64,000 nt of DNA from positions 20,762 to 84,761 of the forward strand of contig CAJTXE010000016.1 in the NCBI GenBank assembly GCA_910580225.1, written 5' to 3'. The DNA is from an uncultured Acetatifactor sp. (GTDB taxonomy: Bacteria; Bacillota; Clostridia; Lachnospirales; Lachnospiraceae). Positions within the stretch are counted from its first letter, which is position 1, and each line of letters starts with the position of its first letter. Positions 1 through 8,826 of the stretch are shown in pieces. The translations under genes were made by a program, and so were the position numbers. Below the pieces are notes generated by a model, which was not told the DNA's origin, made no database searches, and was given only the letters and a program-made list of their open reading frames with translations.

Positions 1-903
1 AACCGCAATCCTCCCCGTCTCCGCATCTGTCAAAGCGGCGCAGGGGAAAACTACATTGGGCACGTCACCATTCTGCTCATAGGGCATCTCCGGTGCCAAC
101 AGATAATATCTGGAACGCATCTTCACCTTCCAGGGCTGGTCCAGATCCAGAAGAGCACATCCCATACGATACACATAACCGCTGCAGGTTCTCAGCACAC
201 CGTGATAGATCAACAGCCATCCCTCATCTGTCTCAATGGGGCAGGGTCCTGGACCGATCTTCATGGACTGCCATGCAGACAGATCTCCCGGTACGATTCC
301 CATTACAAATCTGTGATGTCCCCAGAATTCCATATCAGGACTCTGGCTTAAGAAGATATCACCGAAAGGCGTATGTCCCGTATCACTGGGCCTGGACAGC
401 ATCATATAATGTCCGTTAATCTTCCTGGGGAAGAGTACACCGTTCCTGTTATAAGGAAGAAATGCATTTTCCATCTGATGGAAGGTCTTGAAATCATAGG
501 TGTATGCTACACCAATGGTAGGTCCGTGATAGCCGTTGCACCATGTTACGAAATATTTGTCATCAATCTTGACTACACGAGGATCGTAACGATACTCCCT
601 GTTCGTCACTTCCGGATCTTCTCCCTCAAAAGTAATAGGCTCATGATTGATCTCCCAGTGAATGGCATCTTTGCTGAAACCTGCAAAGATATCCATGCTC
701 ACGGACAAACTGTCGCAGCGAAACACTCCTGCATAACCGTCCCCAAAAGGTACCACTGCACTGTTAAAGATGCTGTTGGCAATGGGAATGTCATGACGCC
801 CGATCACCGGATTCTCAGAATAGCGCCAAATGGGCTTATCGCAGTCTTCCGGCCTGTCCTGCCAGGGCATTCCCGGCAGCGCATTTCCGATTATTTTGCT
901 CAT
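1..903 (-). CDS. GH130 (subfamily 2-like) beta-1,4-mannoside phosphorylase, 3' end beyond the window
   Basis: The minus strand is open from an ATG at 903 to the left edge (301 codons, no stop), preceded by AGGAGG. The product starts MSKIIGNALPGMPW and contains features I recognise from GH130 mannoside phosphorylases: NSIFNSAVVPF, a YDPRV segment with the likely catalytic Asp, VTWCNGYHGPTIGVAYTYDF, NGVLFPRKING, LSRPSD and DVPNVVFPCA. The family uses phosphate to split Man-beta-1,4-linked disaccharides or oligosaccharides, releasing mannose 1-phosphate in the cytoplasm; no signal peptide is seen. The sequence resembles the group that includes enzymes for beta-1,4-mannooligosaccharides and for Man-beta-1,4-GlcNAc. 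The second substrate fits the nearby GH18, GH20 and GH38 genes, but the sequence alone does not decide. It has its own promoter and is separated from the transporter operon by a hairpin. The protein is truncated here only by the window edge. Confidence 0.88.
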   Translation of the reverse strand, partial: MSKIIGNALPGMPWQDRPEDCDKPIWRYSENPVIGRHDIPIANSIFNSAVVPFGDGYAGVFRCDSLSVSMDIFAGFSKDAIHWEINHEPITFEGEDPEVTNREYRYDPRVVKIDDKYFVTWCNGYHGPTIGVAYTYDFKTFHQMENAFLPYNRNGVLFPRKINGHYMMLSRPSDTGHTPFGDIFLSQSPDMEFWGHHRFVMGIVPGDLSAWQSMKIGPGPCPIETDEGWLLIYHGVLRTCSGYVYRMGCALLDLDQPWKVKMRSRYYLLAPEMPYEQNGDVPNVVFPCAALTDAETGRIAV

Positions 904-955
904 ATCTTTCTCCTCCTGTTTTATTTCCGCTCCGTTCATTCTTTTATTCTCTTTC

Positions 956-984
956 ATTCTAGCACCACTTTATCCCTTTGACAA
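956..984 (-). promoter_or_regulatory. sigma-A-type promoter of the GH130 gene
   Basis: Reading the minus strand, TTGTCA (979-984) is followed by a 17-nt spacer and TAGAAT (956-961), 52 nt upstream of the GH130 start codon. It is a good match to the housekeeping consensus and suggests that GH130 is transcribed separately from the upstream transporter operon. Confidence 0.7.
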
Positions 985-991
985 GCTTTTC

Positions 992-1018
992 CGGAAAAAC
1001 GATATTTCGGAAAAACGA
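992..1018. repeat. two direct repeats upstream of the GH130 promoter
   Basis: CGGAAAAACGA occurs at 992-1002 and again at 1008-1018, a 16-bp period, starting 8 bp upstream of the -35 box of the GH130 promoter. The position suits a regulator binding site. No regulator gene for it is visible in the window. Confidence 0.5.
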
Positions 1019-1040
1019 AACGGTATCAATAAGAGAAAGA

Positions 1041-1068
1041 GAGCAGTGTCAGCATCTCGACACTGCTC
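1041..1068 (-). terminator. hairpin ending the transporter operon
   Basis: GAGCAGTGTC (1041-1050) and GACACTGCTC (1059-1068) form a perfect 10-bp stem with an 8-nt loop. On the minus strand it is followed by a pyrimidine-rich stretch rather than a clean U tract. It sits between the last permease gene (stop at 1173) and the GH130 promoter, so it most likely ends transcription of the long operon, perhaps leakily. Confidence 0.6.
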
Positions 1069-1172
1069 CCTTTCTGCTCTTGCATGATTTATTGCAGTTT
1101 CAGACTTATTTTCTTATGGCCGGGGAAGGTACAGTACAAATTCATACTTTCCGCAGAATCCGGACACAAAAA

Positions 1173-2243
1173 TCAATCTCCGCCAAGACCGCTTCGCGCT
1201 GCCCCCTGTACAAAACGCTTTTGTACAAAAGCATACATGATCAGCAGCGGAATTACTACCAACAAAGCACAGGCAGAAATCGTGGAATTCTGCACATAAG
1301 GACTGTTTGAATCGATTTGTGCAAGCCATTCCGCCTTACCGCTTGCAGCCGTATTGATACCCCATCTGATATTCGCCTGCAATGCAGAATAATGATAGGC
1401 AAGGTGCAGCTCATTCGGATTCAGCAGACTGGTATAATAAGTATCCGTATAGTTCCACAGGAAGCTCAGAACGGAAACTGTCAAAATGGAGCCTGACATA
1501 CTGGGAAGCACGATGCTGAAGAATGTCCTCAGAAAACCTGCTCCGTCTACATGGGCTGCCTCCTCTACGGAGATAGGAAGGCCTCTTACCGCCTGACGCA
1601 TGAAATAAATATACAGACCACTCTTCACACCCATGCCCGTTCCTGCCAGAATAAACTGGGAGACAGGATGGTTGATCATATTGAGCCCTCTTCCGGTACC
1701 ATTGATCAGGCCGATCAGACCAAAAATGTCAAAGTTACGGAAAGCCGCATATTGTGCCAGCATAATGGAATCACTGGGCACTACAATGGTCAGTACCACA
1801 AAGAAAAACAGGATATTGCTTCCCTTGAATTTCAGTCTTGCAAATGAGTACGCTGCCATCCCTGTGGACAATACCTGCAGAATTGTAAGCACCAAAGTGG
1901 TCAGCAGTGTATAACCCAGGCTGGGCAGATAGTTCATCAGACTCCTGGACCGGGCCATGTTAAAAAATATGGAAGAGAACTTCGGCGGAATCCACATACT
2001 GGACTTGTCTGTGAGCAGACTGGGATCCGTAAAGGTACTCTTGGCCAATGTCCATATGGGGTTGATTACTACAAATCCAAGACAGATCAGTATGGCATAA
2101 CGAAAGGCCAATGCCAGTATATGCTTTACCTGCTTCTGTATGGCGTACTTTGTCAGGCGTCCCATACGCAGGTCAACCCAAAAGCTGATGCCAGCCATTT
2201 CCTGCGCTTTCTGCATTCTCTCTTTTCTGCTCAATTTAGTCAT
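1173..2243 (-). CDS. carbohydrate ABC transporter permease (MalG type), pair A
   Basis: A 356-residue membrane protein with about six hydrophobic segments and the EAA loop of binding-protein-dependent importers near residue 230 (EEAAHVDGAG followed by an IVLP element). This loop docks on the shared ATPase. The N-terminal cytoplasmic stretch of about 45 residues is longer than usual for MalG-type proteins. It overlaps the upstream permease gene by 8 bp, so the two are translationally coupled and form one heteromeric channel. It is the last gene of the long operon that begins at 14.4 kb. No ATP-binding subunit is encoded nearby; in related Firmicutes a single MsmX-type ATPase elsewhere serves many sugar importers, and this is assumed here. 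The transported sugar is unknown; the context suggests host-glycan oligosaccharides. Confidence 0.85.
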   Translation of the reverse strand: MTKLSRKERMQKAQEMAGISFWVDLRMGRLTKYAIQKQVKHILALAFRYAILICLGFVVINPIWTLAKSTFTDPSLLTDKSSMWIPPKFSSIFFNMARSRSLMNYLPSLGYTLLTTLVLTILQVLSTGMAAYSFARLKFKGSNILFFFVVLTIVVPSDSIMLAQYAAFRNFDIFGLIGLINGTGRGLNMINHPVSQFILAGTGMGVKSGLYIYFMRQAVRGLPISVEEAAHVDGAGFLRTFFSIVLPSMSGSILTVSVLSFLWNYTDTYYTSLLNPNELHLAYHYSALQANIRWGINTAASGKAEWLAQIDSNSPYVQNSTISACALLVVIPLLIMYAFVQKRFVQGAARSGLGGD

Positions 2244-3186
2244 AGTAGAACACCCCCTTTGATACGATACCGCAGATCACACCGATGGCGAAAAGGGTCA
2301 TCGCAAAGTAGATGAAGCTCATTGCCGCGCCATAACCAAAATACGCTGCATTTCCGCTGAATGTAATGTCACTGCGGATATATGCCGACAGAGCTTTCGT
2401 TGTATTTCCCACAGGAACCTGCGCATTTGCAAAGGATTCAGCAATGCTGTACACCAGGCAGACCAGAATCGTAGGAGATACCATGGGCAGTGTAATTTTA
2501 CAAAAGATTTCAAATTGGGTACAGCCTTCCATCTTTGCCACCTCATACAGTGACGGAGATACCGCCTGCAAAGCAGACAGAAACAGCAGGATCTGTACAC
2601 CGCATGTCCTTACCACATCAAAAATGTTGGACACATAAGTTACCAGAATGGATGTAAGCTCTGTAGGAATACCTGAACTTGTAACCAGATTTACCAGCCA
2701 GTCCATATTAATTACGGATTCCGCTGTCTCCGCTACCAGCGAAGTCTCAGCCAGTTTAAAGGTAGCCACGCCTGTGGCAAGGATAATCGGTATGACAAAA
2801 ACTGCCCTGAAAAATCCTCTTCCCTTGAACTCACCGTTCAGCAATATGGCAATGAACAGCGCTAGAAAAATCTGGAATGGCACCTCAGTAATCATGTTGA
2901 TAAATGCTGTAGCCAACATCTGGTTAAAGTCAGCATTCACGCCCAAAACCCATTTATAATTCTCCAATCCGATGTAGGTTCCGGTAAACTTACCGTCTAC
3001 CAGTTCCATGCTGCACAGTGAATACCACAGGGTATTCGCCAACGGTCTTAAGAAAAAGAAGATAAGACCGATTAGCCACGGAAGCAGAAAGATAATGCCC
3101 CACAACGCCGTCTTTTTGGAGAAGTCCATTCTCTTATACCATGAAAGAGCCGGCTTTTTTGCTGCCGTTGTCTTTTCTTTTTTCAT
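2236..3186 (-). CDS. sugar ABC transporter permease (MalF type), pair A
   Basis: A 316-residue protein with about six membrane segments. The first (near residues 30-50) carries LLPWLIGLIFFFLRPL, typical of MalF/UgpA-type permeases. An EAA-type loop near residue 225 reads YEVAKMEGC, followed by KITLP. AAGGAGGAG precedes the ATG. The gene follows the DUF5696 gene closely and overlaps the next permease gene by 8 bp. Together they form the second permease pair of the operon; the other pair lies at 7.9-9.8 kb. Which of the two upstream solute-binding proteins feeds this pair cannot be told from sequence. Confidence 0.85.
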   Translation of the reverse strand: MKKEKTTAAKKPALSWYKRMDFSKKTALWGIIFLLPWLIGLIFFFLRPLANTLWYSLCSMELVDGKFTGTYIGLENYKWVLGVNADFNQMLATAFINMITEVPFQIFLALFIAILLNGEFKGRGFFRAVFVIPIILATGVATFKLAETSLVAETAESVINMDWLVNLVTSSGIPTELTSILVTYVSNIFDVVRTCGVQILLFLSALQAVSPSLYEVAKMEGCTQFEIFCKITLPMVSPTILVCLVYSIAESFANAQVPVGNTTKALSAYIRSDITFSGNAAYFGYGAAMSFIYFAMTLFAIGVICGIVSKGVFYYD

Positions 3187-3199
3187 TTCTGCTCCTCCT

Positions 3200-5770
3200 T
3201 TACTTTATTACATAGCTGAAAGCCGGCACTGCCACTCCGTCAATCTGTTCCTCAAGGTCACTGTAGTTAAAGTAAATCTTGACCCCGTTGGAATAAGTTA
3301 CGATTCGCAGATTATCATTGCGCTCATACAGCTCATGTTCCGTCACTGCCGCATCTTTTACCCGATTATAGAATTCATTGTATTCTTGATAATAGGCTCC
3401 GACTTTGTCTTTCCAGTAACTGTAGTCCACTGCAAAATAATCTTCCTGTTCGGTACCGGACAAAAGTGAGCTGTCCTCATACATAAACGTAAACTTCGGC
3501 ATACTTCTGCTTTCCACCGCACGCATAAAGTTAATATAGACATCCGTGCTCTCTTTGTTTAAAGACTCAGAGGAATAAGTCTTATACCCGTCCAGCACCA
3601 GCTGTATGAAGGGAACAGAAGCATCCAATACCCTCATTCCGCTGTTTTCTGTCGGAATATCTGTCAGATAAGTGCTGTAACCATAGGCATCACTGATGGG
3701 ATTTGACAACATCAGTTTCAATCCGTCTGCAAAATTTCCAACAGCGTCCTTCATCATCTTTTCACCGGTGGAAATTGACACCTCGGTGTTTTTGTAGTTC
3801 GTCGGAATAAAAGTAAACAAATCATTGGAAGCTATAGTATCCAGCCCTGTCTTACTGGAATAGGATTTCTTTACCTTGGACAGATACTTTTCCATATAGG
3901 TGGGACTGACAATATACTGCGGGAATGCATCATCTTCTTTCACCACAGAATCCACAGGGTCAAAAGCATAAATCTGCCCTCTCTGGTTGGTAATATCCCA
4001 AGCTGCCATTTCATTGCTCAGTTTTGTTTTCCTGTAAACCGTCTGCAGCTGCAGATTGGGGAATATCTGTGCCCCGACAGAATCTGCATAGGACTTCAGG
4101 CTCTTAAATCCGGAATTTCCGCCCAAGCCGGATACCAGCTTCACTCCTGAATTCAGGGAACGCTGATTCATACCTCCGTTCACCATACCGCTGTAGATCA
4201 GCTTGATATTTCCGATTCCTTCCTCTGTCATATCCTTCAGAATCTCTTCTGCCTGATCGAAATTGGTCAGAATCTGGGTTCCTTCATAAGGAATTCCCAA
4301 CATGTACTTGGTCTTATCCGTGCTTCCCAAAAGCTCCATATAAAAGGAGGCCATATGTTCTCCATTTTCTTTGGCCAGAACGCCTTTCTCTTCCAGATAA
4401 CCTGCATAGCAGTTTGCCATGTCCACATAATCCGCATCATCACCCAGCCAGAAATAGCGAATGGTGATATTTTCGTCATAAACATCTTCTGACGCTTTAT
4501 AGACTACAAATGCCCCGCTGGTATTTCTTGCTCCTGCCACTATACTCTGCTGACTCTGGATGTCAAAAACCAGTCTCATTTTACTAAACGGCTCTGAATT
4601 ATCCTGTCCGCTGACAAAAGCATCCAGAGATGCTGCCTCTGCTCCCTCTTCTATCACAGCGAATATGGTACTGGATGCATTCTTCATGCCGAATACCGGC
4701 ATGGTCATCAGATTGTCCACACTGTTATACACGTTGGCGCCTACCAGATGATCTCCTCCGTAAAAAGAGGACGAATACCTGTACTCTCTCACCTTTGTGC
4801 TGTCCAGATAGATTAATGCACCGCTCTGACTGGGAACAAACATATATCCCTCTTCTGCATCTATGCCGGCATCCGAAGTCAGAAAATAAGGAAGTATGGT
4901 CAGCTGATTGATCGGATGCTTGGCATCTGCTTCCATTTTAGTGGTATCCACATTAACCACCAGCTCTTCTCCATCCAGATAATACTCCATAGCTACTTTA
5001 AATTCCATGGTGGACGGATAGTTTGCCTCCTTGGCTTCCCACTCTGCCAGATCCACATACAATTCCTCTTCCGTATACTTACCCAATTCGTAGAACAGAT
5101 TGTACATTTCTTTTATTGCCAGGCCGCCTATTTTACCGCTGTCGGCATTTAATCCTGTGTTGAACTGCCTGACCCATTCACCGCTGGCCACCTTACTGTA
5201 GCGGCTTTCCACCTTTTTAATCTCATCCTCAGTCAGATACTGCATAACCAGATCCTGCATACGCTCATCAGAAATCTTCGGAGGAAAGAACTGGAAAGTT
5301 ACATCGTCATTTCCCAGGGTATACAAAATGCGCACACCGTTGTCCATCAGCTGATAGGAAAGCTGTCCTCTGCTGGAGGCCATACTGTAAGAATCATAGC
5401 TTGCAGTAGCTTCATACAGCTTGTTGGAGTTTGTGCTTCCGTTAAAGTATCTTATAATGAGGTCTGACTGTTCCGCATTCGTCTTGGTTTCCAGATTCTC
5501 ATCATGAATCATATTGCTGTCCTGATACACACCTGTGGAGGTATCCATCCAACGAATGGTACCCGTAGAGGGATTTACCAGCAGCTGCATCTTTCCATTC
5601 TCTCCAACCTTGACAAATTCATTCCCGCTGAGATCATCGAAACTCTGGCTGTCCCAGTAGCCGGTCTCCTCCTGAGTGTCGGCCGGCTCTTCACCGGAAC
5701 CGCAGCCCCCAAGAAGCGCAAGGCAAAGAGCGGTCAGCATACCATATTTCAAAAATGTACGTTTTCTCAT
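3200..5770 (-). CDS. DUF5696-family surface lipoprotein
   Basis: An 856-residue protein. ATG at 5770 is preferred over an upstream in-frame ATG at 5857 because it has an AGGAGG ribosome binding site and directly precedes a lipoprotein signal peptide with lipobox LGGC (Cys23), followed by an acidic linker. The rest is a large extracellular region without membrane segments. I recognise it as the DUF5696 type found next to sugar ABC importers in Lachnospiraceae and Paenibacillaceae. The C-terminal half has TIM-barrel-like features (for example GNIKLIYSGMVNGG, IFPNLQLQ, YAFDPVDSVV), which resemble glycoside hydrolase barrels, but I cannot name catalytic residues. It lies between the Yip1/propeller gene and permease pair A, so a role in binding or trimming glycans at the membrane is plausible but inferred. 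Confidence 0.7.
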   Translation of the reverse strand: MRKRTFLKYGMLTALCLALLGGCGSGEEPADTQEETGYWDSQSFDDLSGNEFVKVGENGKMQLLVNPSTGTIRWMDTSTGVYQDSNMIHDENLETKTNAEQSDLIIRYFNGSTNSNKLYEATASYDSYSMASSRGQLSYQLMDNGVRILYTLGNDDVTFQFFPPKISDERMQDLVMQYLTEDEIKKVESRYSKVASGEWVRQFNTGLNADSGKIGGLAIKEMYNLFYELGKYTEEELYVDLAEWEAKEANYPSTMEFKVAMEYYLDGEELVVNVDTTKMEADAKHPINQLTILPYFLTSDAGIDAEEGYMFVPSQSGALIYLDSTKVREYRYSSSFYGGDHLVGANVYNSVDNLMTMPVFGMKNASSTIFAVIEEGAEAASLDAFVSGQDNSEPFSKMRLVFDIQSQQSIVAGARNTSGAFVVYKASEDVYDENITIRYFWLGDDADYVDMANCYAGYLEEKGVLAKENGEHMASFYMELLGSTDKTKYMLGIPYEGTQILTNFDQAEEILKDMTEEGIGNIKLIYSGMVNGGMNQRSLNSGVKLVSGLGGNSGFKSLKSYADSVGAQIFPNLQLQTVYRKTKLSNEMAAWDITNQRGQIYAFDPVDSVVKEDDAFPQYIVSPTYMEKYLSKVKKSYSSKTGLDTIASNDLFTFIPTNYKNTEVSISTGEKMMKDAVGNFADGLKLMLSNPISDAYGYSTYLTDIPTENSGMRVLDASVPFIQLVLDGYKTYSSESLNKESTDVYINFMRAVESRSMPKFTFMYEDSSLLSGTEQEDYFAVDYSYWKDKVGAYYQEYNEFYNRVKDAAVTEHELYERNDNLRIVTYSNGVKIYFNYSDLEEQIDGVAVPAFSYVIK

Positions 5771-5786
5771 TATCTTCGCCTCCTTC

Positions 5787-7868
5787 CTAAAGCACCAGGA
5801 ATATCTCTCTGACAATCTGTGCCACATCGTTGACAAACTGCGCCAGAAGAGTTGCAAACAACATTAATACAAAGAAGATGATCAGCATTGCCACCACTGA
5901 CAGTATCAATGTGGCTACATTCTTGGTGAATGTATACTGATTCACCATGATCGTTCCAATAAACATATAGAAGAAAAACAATACCATACCTAAAGTAAAC
6001 AATGCGCCTACCAAGGCTGCTTCATCCTCTGATACAAAATTAGAAAGAATCGTTGCCGCCAGATGAAGCCAGCAGGCAGGATACAGAGAATAGCCCACTA
6101 CTTTGGTAATATGTATCATCTTACCTTTACCTGACAGCAGTACACCTACTGCCCAGTTTCCCACAATGAATACCACATAGGGAAGAATCGTGCTGCCCAC
6201 AATCAAAGGCACATTGACATTATCGATGTCTACAAAAGACAGCAGAAATCCCGTATACCTGTACCTGATCAGACTGATCCATCCAAACAGAAAGATGATT
6301 ACAATACTGAATATTAATGATCCGTCCTCATAATATTTTACATCGTCAAATGCCTTGAACGGACTGGACAATACATAGCCGGGCCACTTGAACAATGTAA
6401 ACCTGATTTTCTCCCAGGCTCTGCGCAGTTTTGTATCCTTTAGCTGCGCCGGACGGAATTTCCGGTAAATCTTCCATGCTGTCACCAGTATGATCAGAAC
6501 CACCACTATTCCTATGATTCTTCCGAAATTACGGTCCATCCATTCTCCGGACACCTGCTTGTAAGCATTGGAATAGTAGGATCTGTCTGCACCCTTATAG
6601 AAATTCTCCTGCGCCTCCTGATATTCCCCTGTACGCATCTGATACTTACCCAGTCCCAGATTTGCATAATAGAAACTGTTGTTGATATCCAGAACCTGCT
6701 CCCAGTATCCTGCTGCTGTCTCATAATCATATCTGGACTGTGCTTCCAATCCGGAATTGATCAATGCACCGTATGTGGTAGGAGCAAATATTTCAATGGA
6801 CTGATATACAATATCGATTACCGCTATCTTATCATCCATAAAACACAGACCAACCGGAGAACTCAGCAATCCTTTTGCATTACCGGAACCTCCAAGCTCA
6901 TACATAAGATACCCGTCAGGACTGTATACAAAGATTCTGGAATAATTGGTATCCAAAGCAGCAAATCTGCCGTCATCTGCTATTGCAATATAATTCAGAA
7001 TAGACTTGGAAGAACCTCCTCCCGTATAGTCTCCCATGGGATAGGTGATAAACTCCACCACATTCATCACATTATCACCGGAGGAATTCAGCTTCTTAAT
7101 GGGTTCCTTTGTCTCCGTGTCTGCCACGCTGGCAAAGATAAAGCCGTCCTTGTCTATCGCCAGATCACTGTAGGTGGTAGGCAGCCACAGTTCGCTTCTG
7201 GCCAGCTGCTCTTCCGTGGAGAAATTCCTCCACAGCAGTTCCCATGCGGAATAGGTTACTTCCGTAGCACCTACATAACGATTGAACTTACCCTCAGGGT
7301 CCAGTTCTGCAAACCCTTCATAACAGTTTGCAATCAACACATAGATACGGCCCACATCGTCAACCGCCAGCCTTCTGGGTTTATATTCCACAGTCAGCCC
7401 GATACAGTTGGGATCTCCCAGCGCTCTGACATACTCACCGGTCTCATCAAACTCAATGATCTCTCCCTGATTCGGTTCACAGACATAGATATGATCATCT
7501 TTTGTCACATAGATACCGCTGGGAGCATTGATGGCGCTCTTCGTACCATCCTCTCTTACATATTCCGTAATATATTGTATGTCCTCAAATTCCTTGTCGG
7601 CAATGACGATATAACCATTCAGGCAAAGGTACAGCTTTCCGTTCCGATAGAAGATACCGGAAGCCGTAGCCATCGTATCCAGACCCAAATCCGAACCGTA
7701 TACCGTCCGTTCCAATTCATAAGCAGCCGGTGCCGCAACCACATTGCCCCAGATGTCATAGGAATAAGACTCTGCCGCATAGGACATTGTGCCAAATCCA
7801 AGGATGGCACATAATACAAGAGAAAGAGCCCCAAGGCACTTACTCCAAATCCTTTTTGTTTTTTGCAT
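5787..7868 (-). CDS. secreted beta-propeller (NHL-like) + TPR + Yip1-domain membrane protein
   Basis: A 693-residue protein with several modules. Residues 1-31 form a signal peptide ending near SYAAE. Residues of about 60-370 contain repeated blocks of the NHL/SMP-30 type (for example PSGIYVTKDDHIYVCEPNQG, PRRLAVDDVGRIYVL, LAIDKDGFIFAS, YIAIADDGRFAALD, PVGLCFMDDKIAVID), predicted to fold as an extracellular six-bladed propeller. TPR-like helices follow at 380-430 (YWEQVLDINNSFYYANLGLG). A membrane segment lies near 452-470, and a C-terminal Yip1-like domain with several further membrane segments covers about 500-693. The propeller would therefore sit outside on a multi-span anchor. It is separated from the upstream permease gene by 10 bp and the downstream DUF5696 gene by 16 bp. 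Its function is unknown; a scaffold for the importers is one reading. Confidence 0.75.
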   Translation of the reverse strand: MQKTKRIWSKCLGALSLVLCAILGFGTMSYAAESYSYDIWGNVVAAPAAYELERTVYGSDLGLDTMATASGIFYRNGKLYLCLNGYIVIADKEFEDIQYITEYVREDGTKSAINAPSGIYVTKDDHIYVCEPNQGEIIEFDETGEYVRALGDPNCIGLTVEYKPRRLAVDDVGRIYVLIANCYEGFAELDPEGKFNRYVGATEVTYSAWELLWRNFSTEEQLARSELWLPTTYSDLAIDKDGFIFASVADTETKEPIKKLNSSGDNVMNVVEFITYPMGDYTGGGSSKSILNYIAIADDGRFAALDTNYSRIFVYSPDGYLMYELGGSGNAKGLLSSPVGLCFMDDKIAVIDIVYQSIEIFAPTTYGALINSGLEAQSRYDYETAAGYWEQVLDINNSFYYANLGLGKYQMRTGEYQEAQENFYKGADRSYYSNAYKQVSGEWMDRNFGRIIGIVVVLIILVTAWKIYRKFRPAQLKDTKLRRAWEKIRFTLFKWPGYVLSSPFKAFDDVKYYEDGSLIFSIVIIFLFGWISLIRYRYTGFLLSFVDIDNVNVPLIVGSTILPYVVFIVGNWAVGVLLSGKGKMIHITKVVGYSLYPACWLHLAATILSNFVSEDEAALVGALFTLGMVLFFFYMFIGTIMVNQYTFTKNVATLILSVVAMLIIFFVLMLFATLLAQFVNDVAQIVREIFLVL

Positions 7869-7878
7869 ACGCCACCTC

Positions 7879-8811
7879 TTATTCTTTCATGCCGGATGTT
7901 GCCATCGTAGATACCACGTTGTTCTGCATAATCAGGAACACTACCAGGGGCACTGCAAACATGATCACCGAAGATGCGGACGAAATACCCACATAAGAGG
8001 TACCCACACCGGAAATCTTGCCGCTTGCCAGCTGGCCTACCACATAGGCAAAACCCTTCTGTGCTTCCGAATAGATGAAGCTTGCACCCGTATTCGTCCA
8101 GAAACTCTGGAATACCATGATAAAAGCAGTCACCAGAGCAGGCTTCACTACAGGCATTACAATCGTGAAATGAATCCTGACATATCCCGCACCGTCAATC
8201 TGCGCCGCCTCCATCAGACTGTCCGGAATCTGCTCCATAAAGTTCTTCATCAGATACAGACCCAGAGTGGATGCAAGGCCAGGTACAATGATTGCCCACT
8301 GAGTATCCAGCATTCCCATTCCTGCAATCGTCAGGAAGTTGGGGATCATGGTGACCGAAGCATTGAACATCAGCGAATACACGATGATCTGGTTAAAAAA
8401 CTTTGAACCGGGAAACTTATACTTTGCCAACGGATATGCACACAGTGATGCCAGCAGAATATGTCCCACCGAACCGATCACCACCACAAACAGGGAGTTG
8501 AAAAGAGAACGGGTCACCGGAACTACTGTATTTGCCAACACATTAATGAAATCACGATAATTATCCATTGTTGGATTGGATACAAGTATTTTAGGCGGGA
8601 AGATAAACATCTCATTCATGGGCTTTAATGACTGGCTTACCATATATACCACAGGAAAGAAGAATGCAACCGCCATCGCCAGAAGAAACAATCCCAGGAT
8701 CACATTTCCCCAGAAGCTTCTTTTGGATTTCTTCACATGAGGGGTGAAGTCTTTTGACTTCTTCCTATTTAAGTGTGTGTAATAAAGTCTTTTTAACGTT
8801 TCCATATTCAC
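7879..8811 (-). CDS. carbohydrate ABC transporter permease (MalG type), pair B
   Basis: A 310-residue protein with a short basic cytoplasmic N terminus, about six membrane segments, and an EAA loop near residue 200 (MEAAQIDGAG, then HFTIVMPVVKPAL). This is the typical MalG/CUT1 layout, including the NPTMDNYRDF periplasmic segment after the first membrane span. It lies 15 bp downstream of its partner permease gene. Together with 8827-9750 it forms the permease pair nearest the two binding-protein genes, so it is the more likely partner of at least one of them. No ATPase is encoded nearby. Confidence 0.87.
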   Translation of the reverse strand: MNMETLKRLYYTHLNRKKSKDFTPHVKKSKRSFWGNVILGLFLLAMAVAFFFPVVYMVSQSLKPMNEMFIFPPKILVSNPTMDNYRDFINVLANTVVPVTRSLFNSLFVVVIGSVGHILLASLCAYPLAKYKFPGSKFFNQIIVYSLMFNASVTMIPNFLTIAGMGMLDTQWAIIVPGLASTLGLYLMKNFMEQIPDSLMEAAQIDGAGYVRIHFTIVMPVVKPALVTAFIMVFQSFWTNTGASFIYSEAQKGFAYVVGQLASGKISGVGTSYVGISSASSVIMFAVPLVVFLIMQNNVVSTMATSGMKE

Positions 8812-8826
8812 CCTTCCTCTCTCTGA

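Noticed and set aside
93..1310. Several plus-strand reading frames over the GH130 gene
   Set aside because: They overlap the minus-strand GH130 frame, which has clear family motifs, a ribosome site and a promoter; the plus-strand frames have no recognisable protein features.
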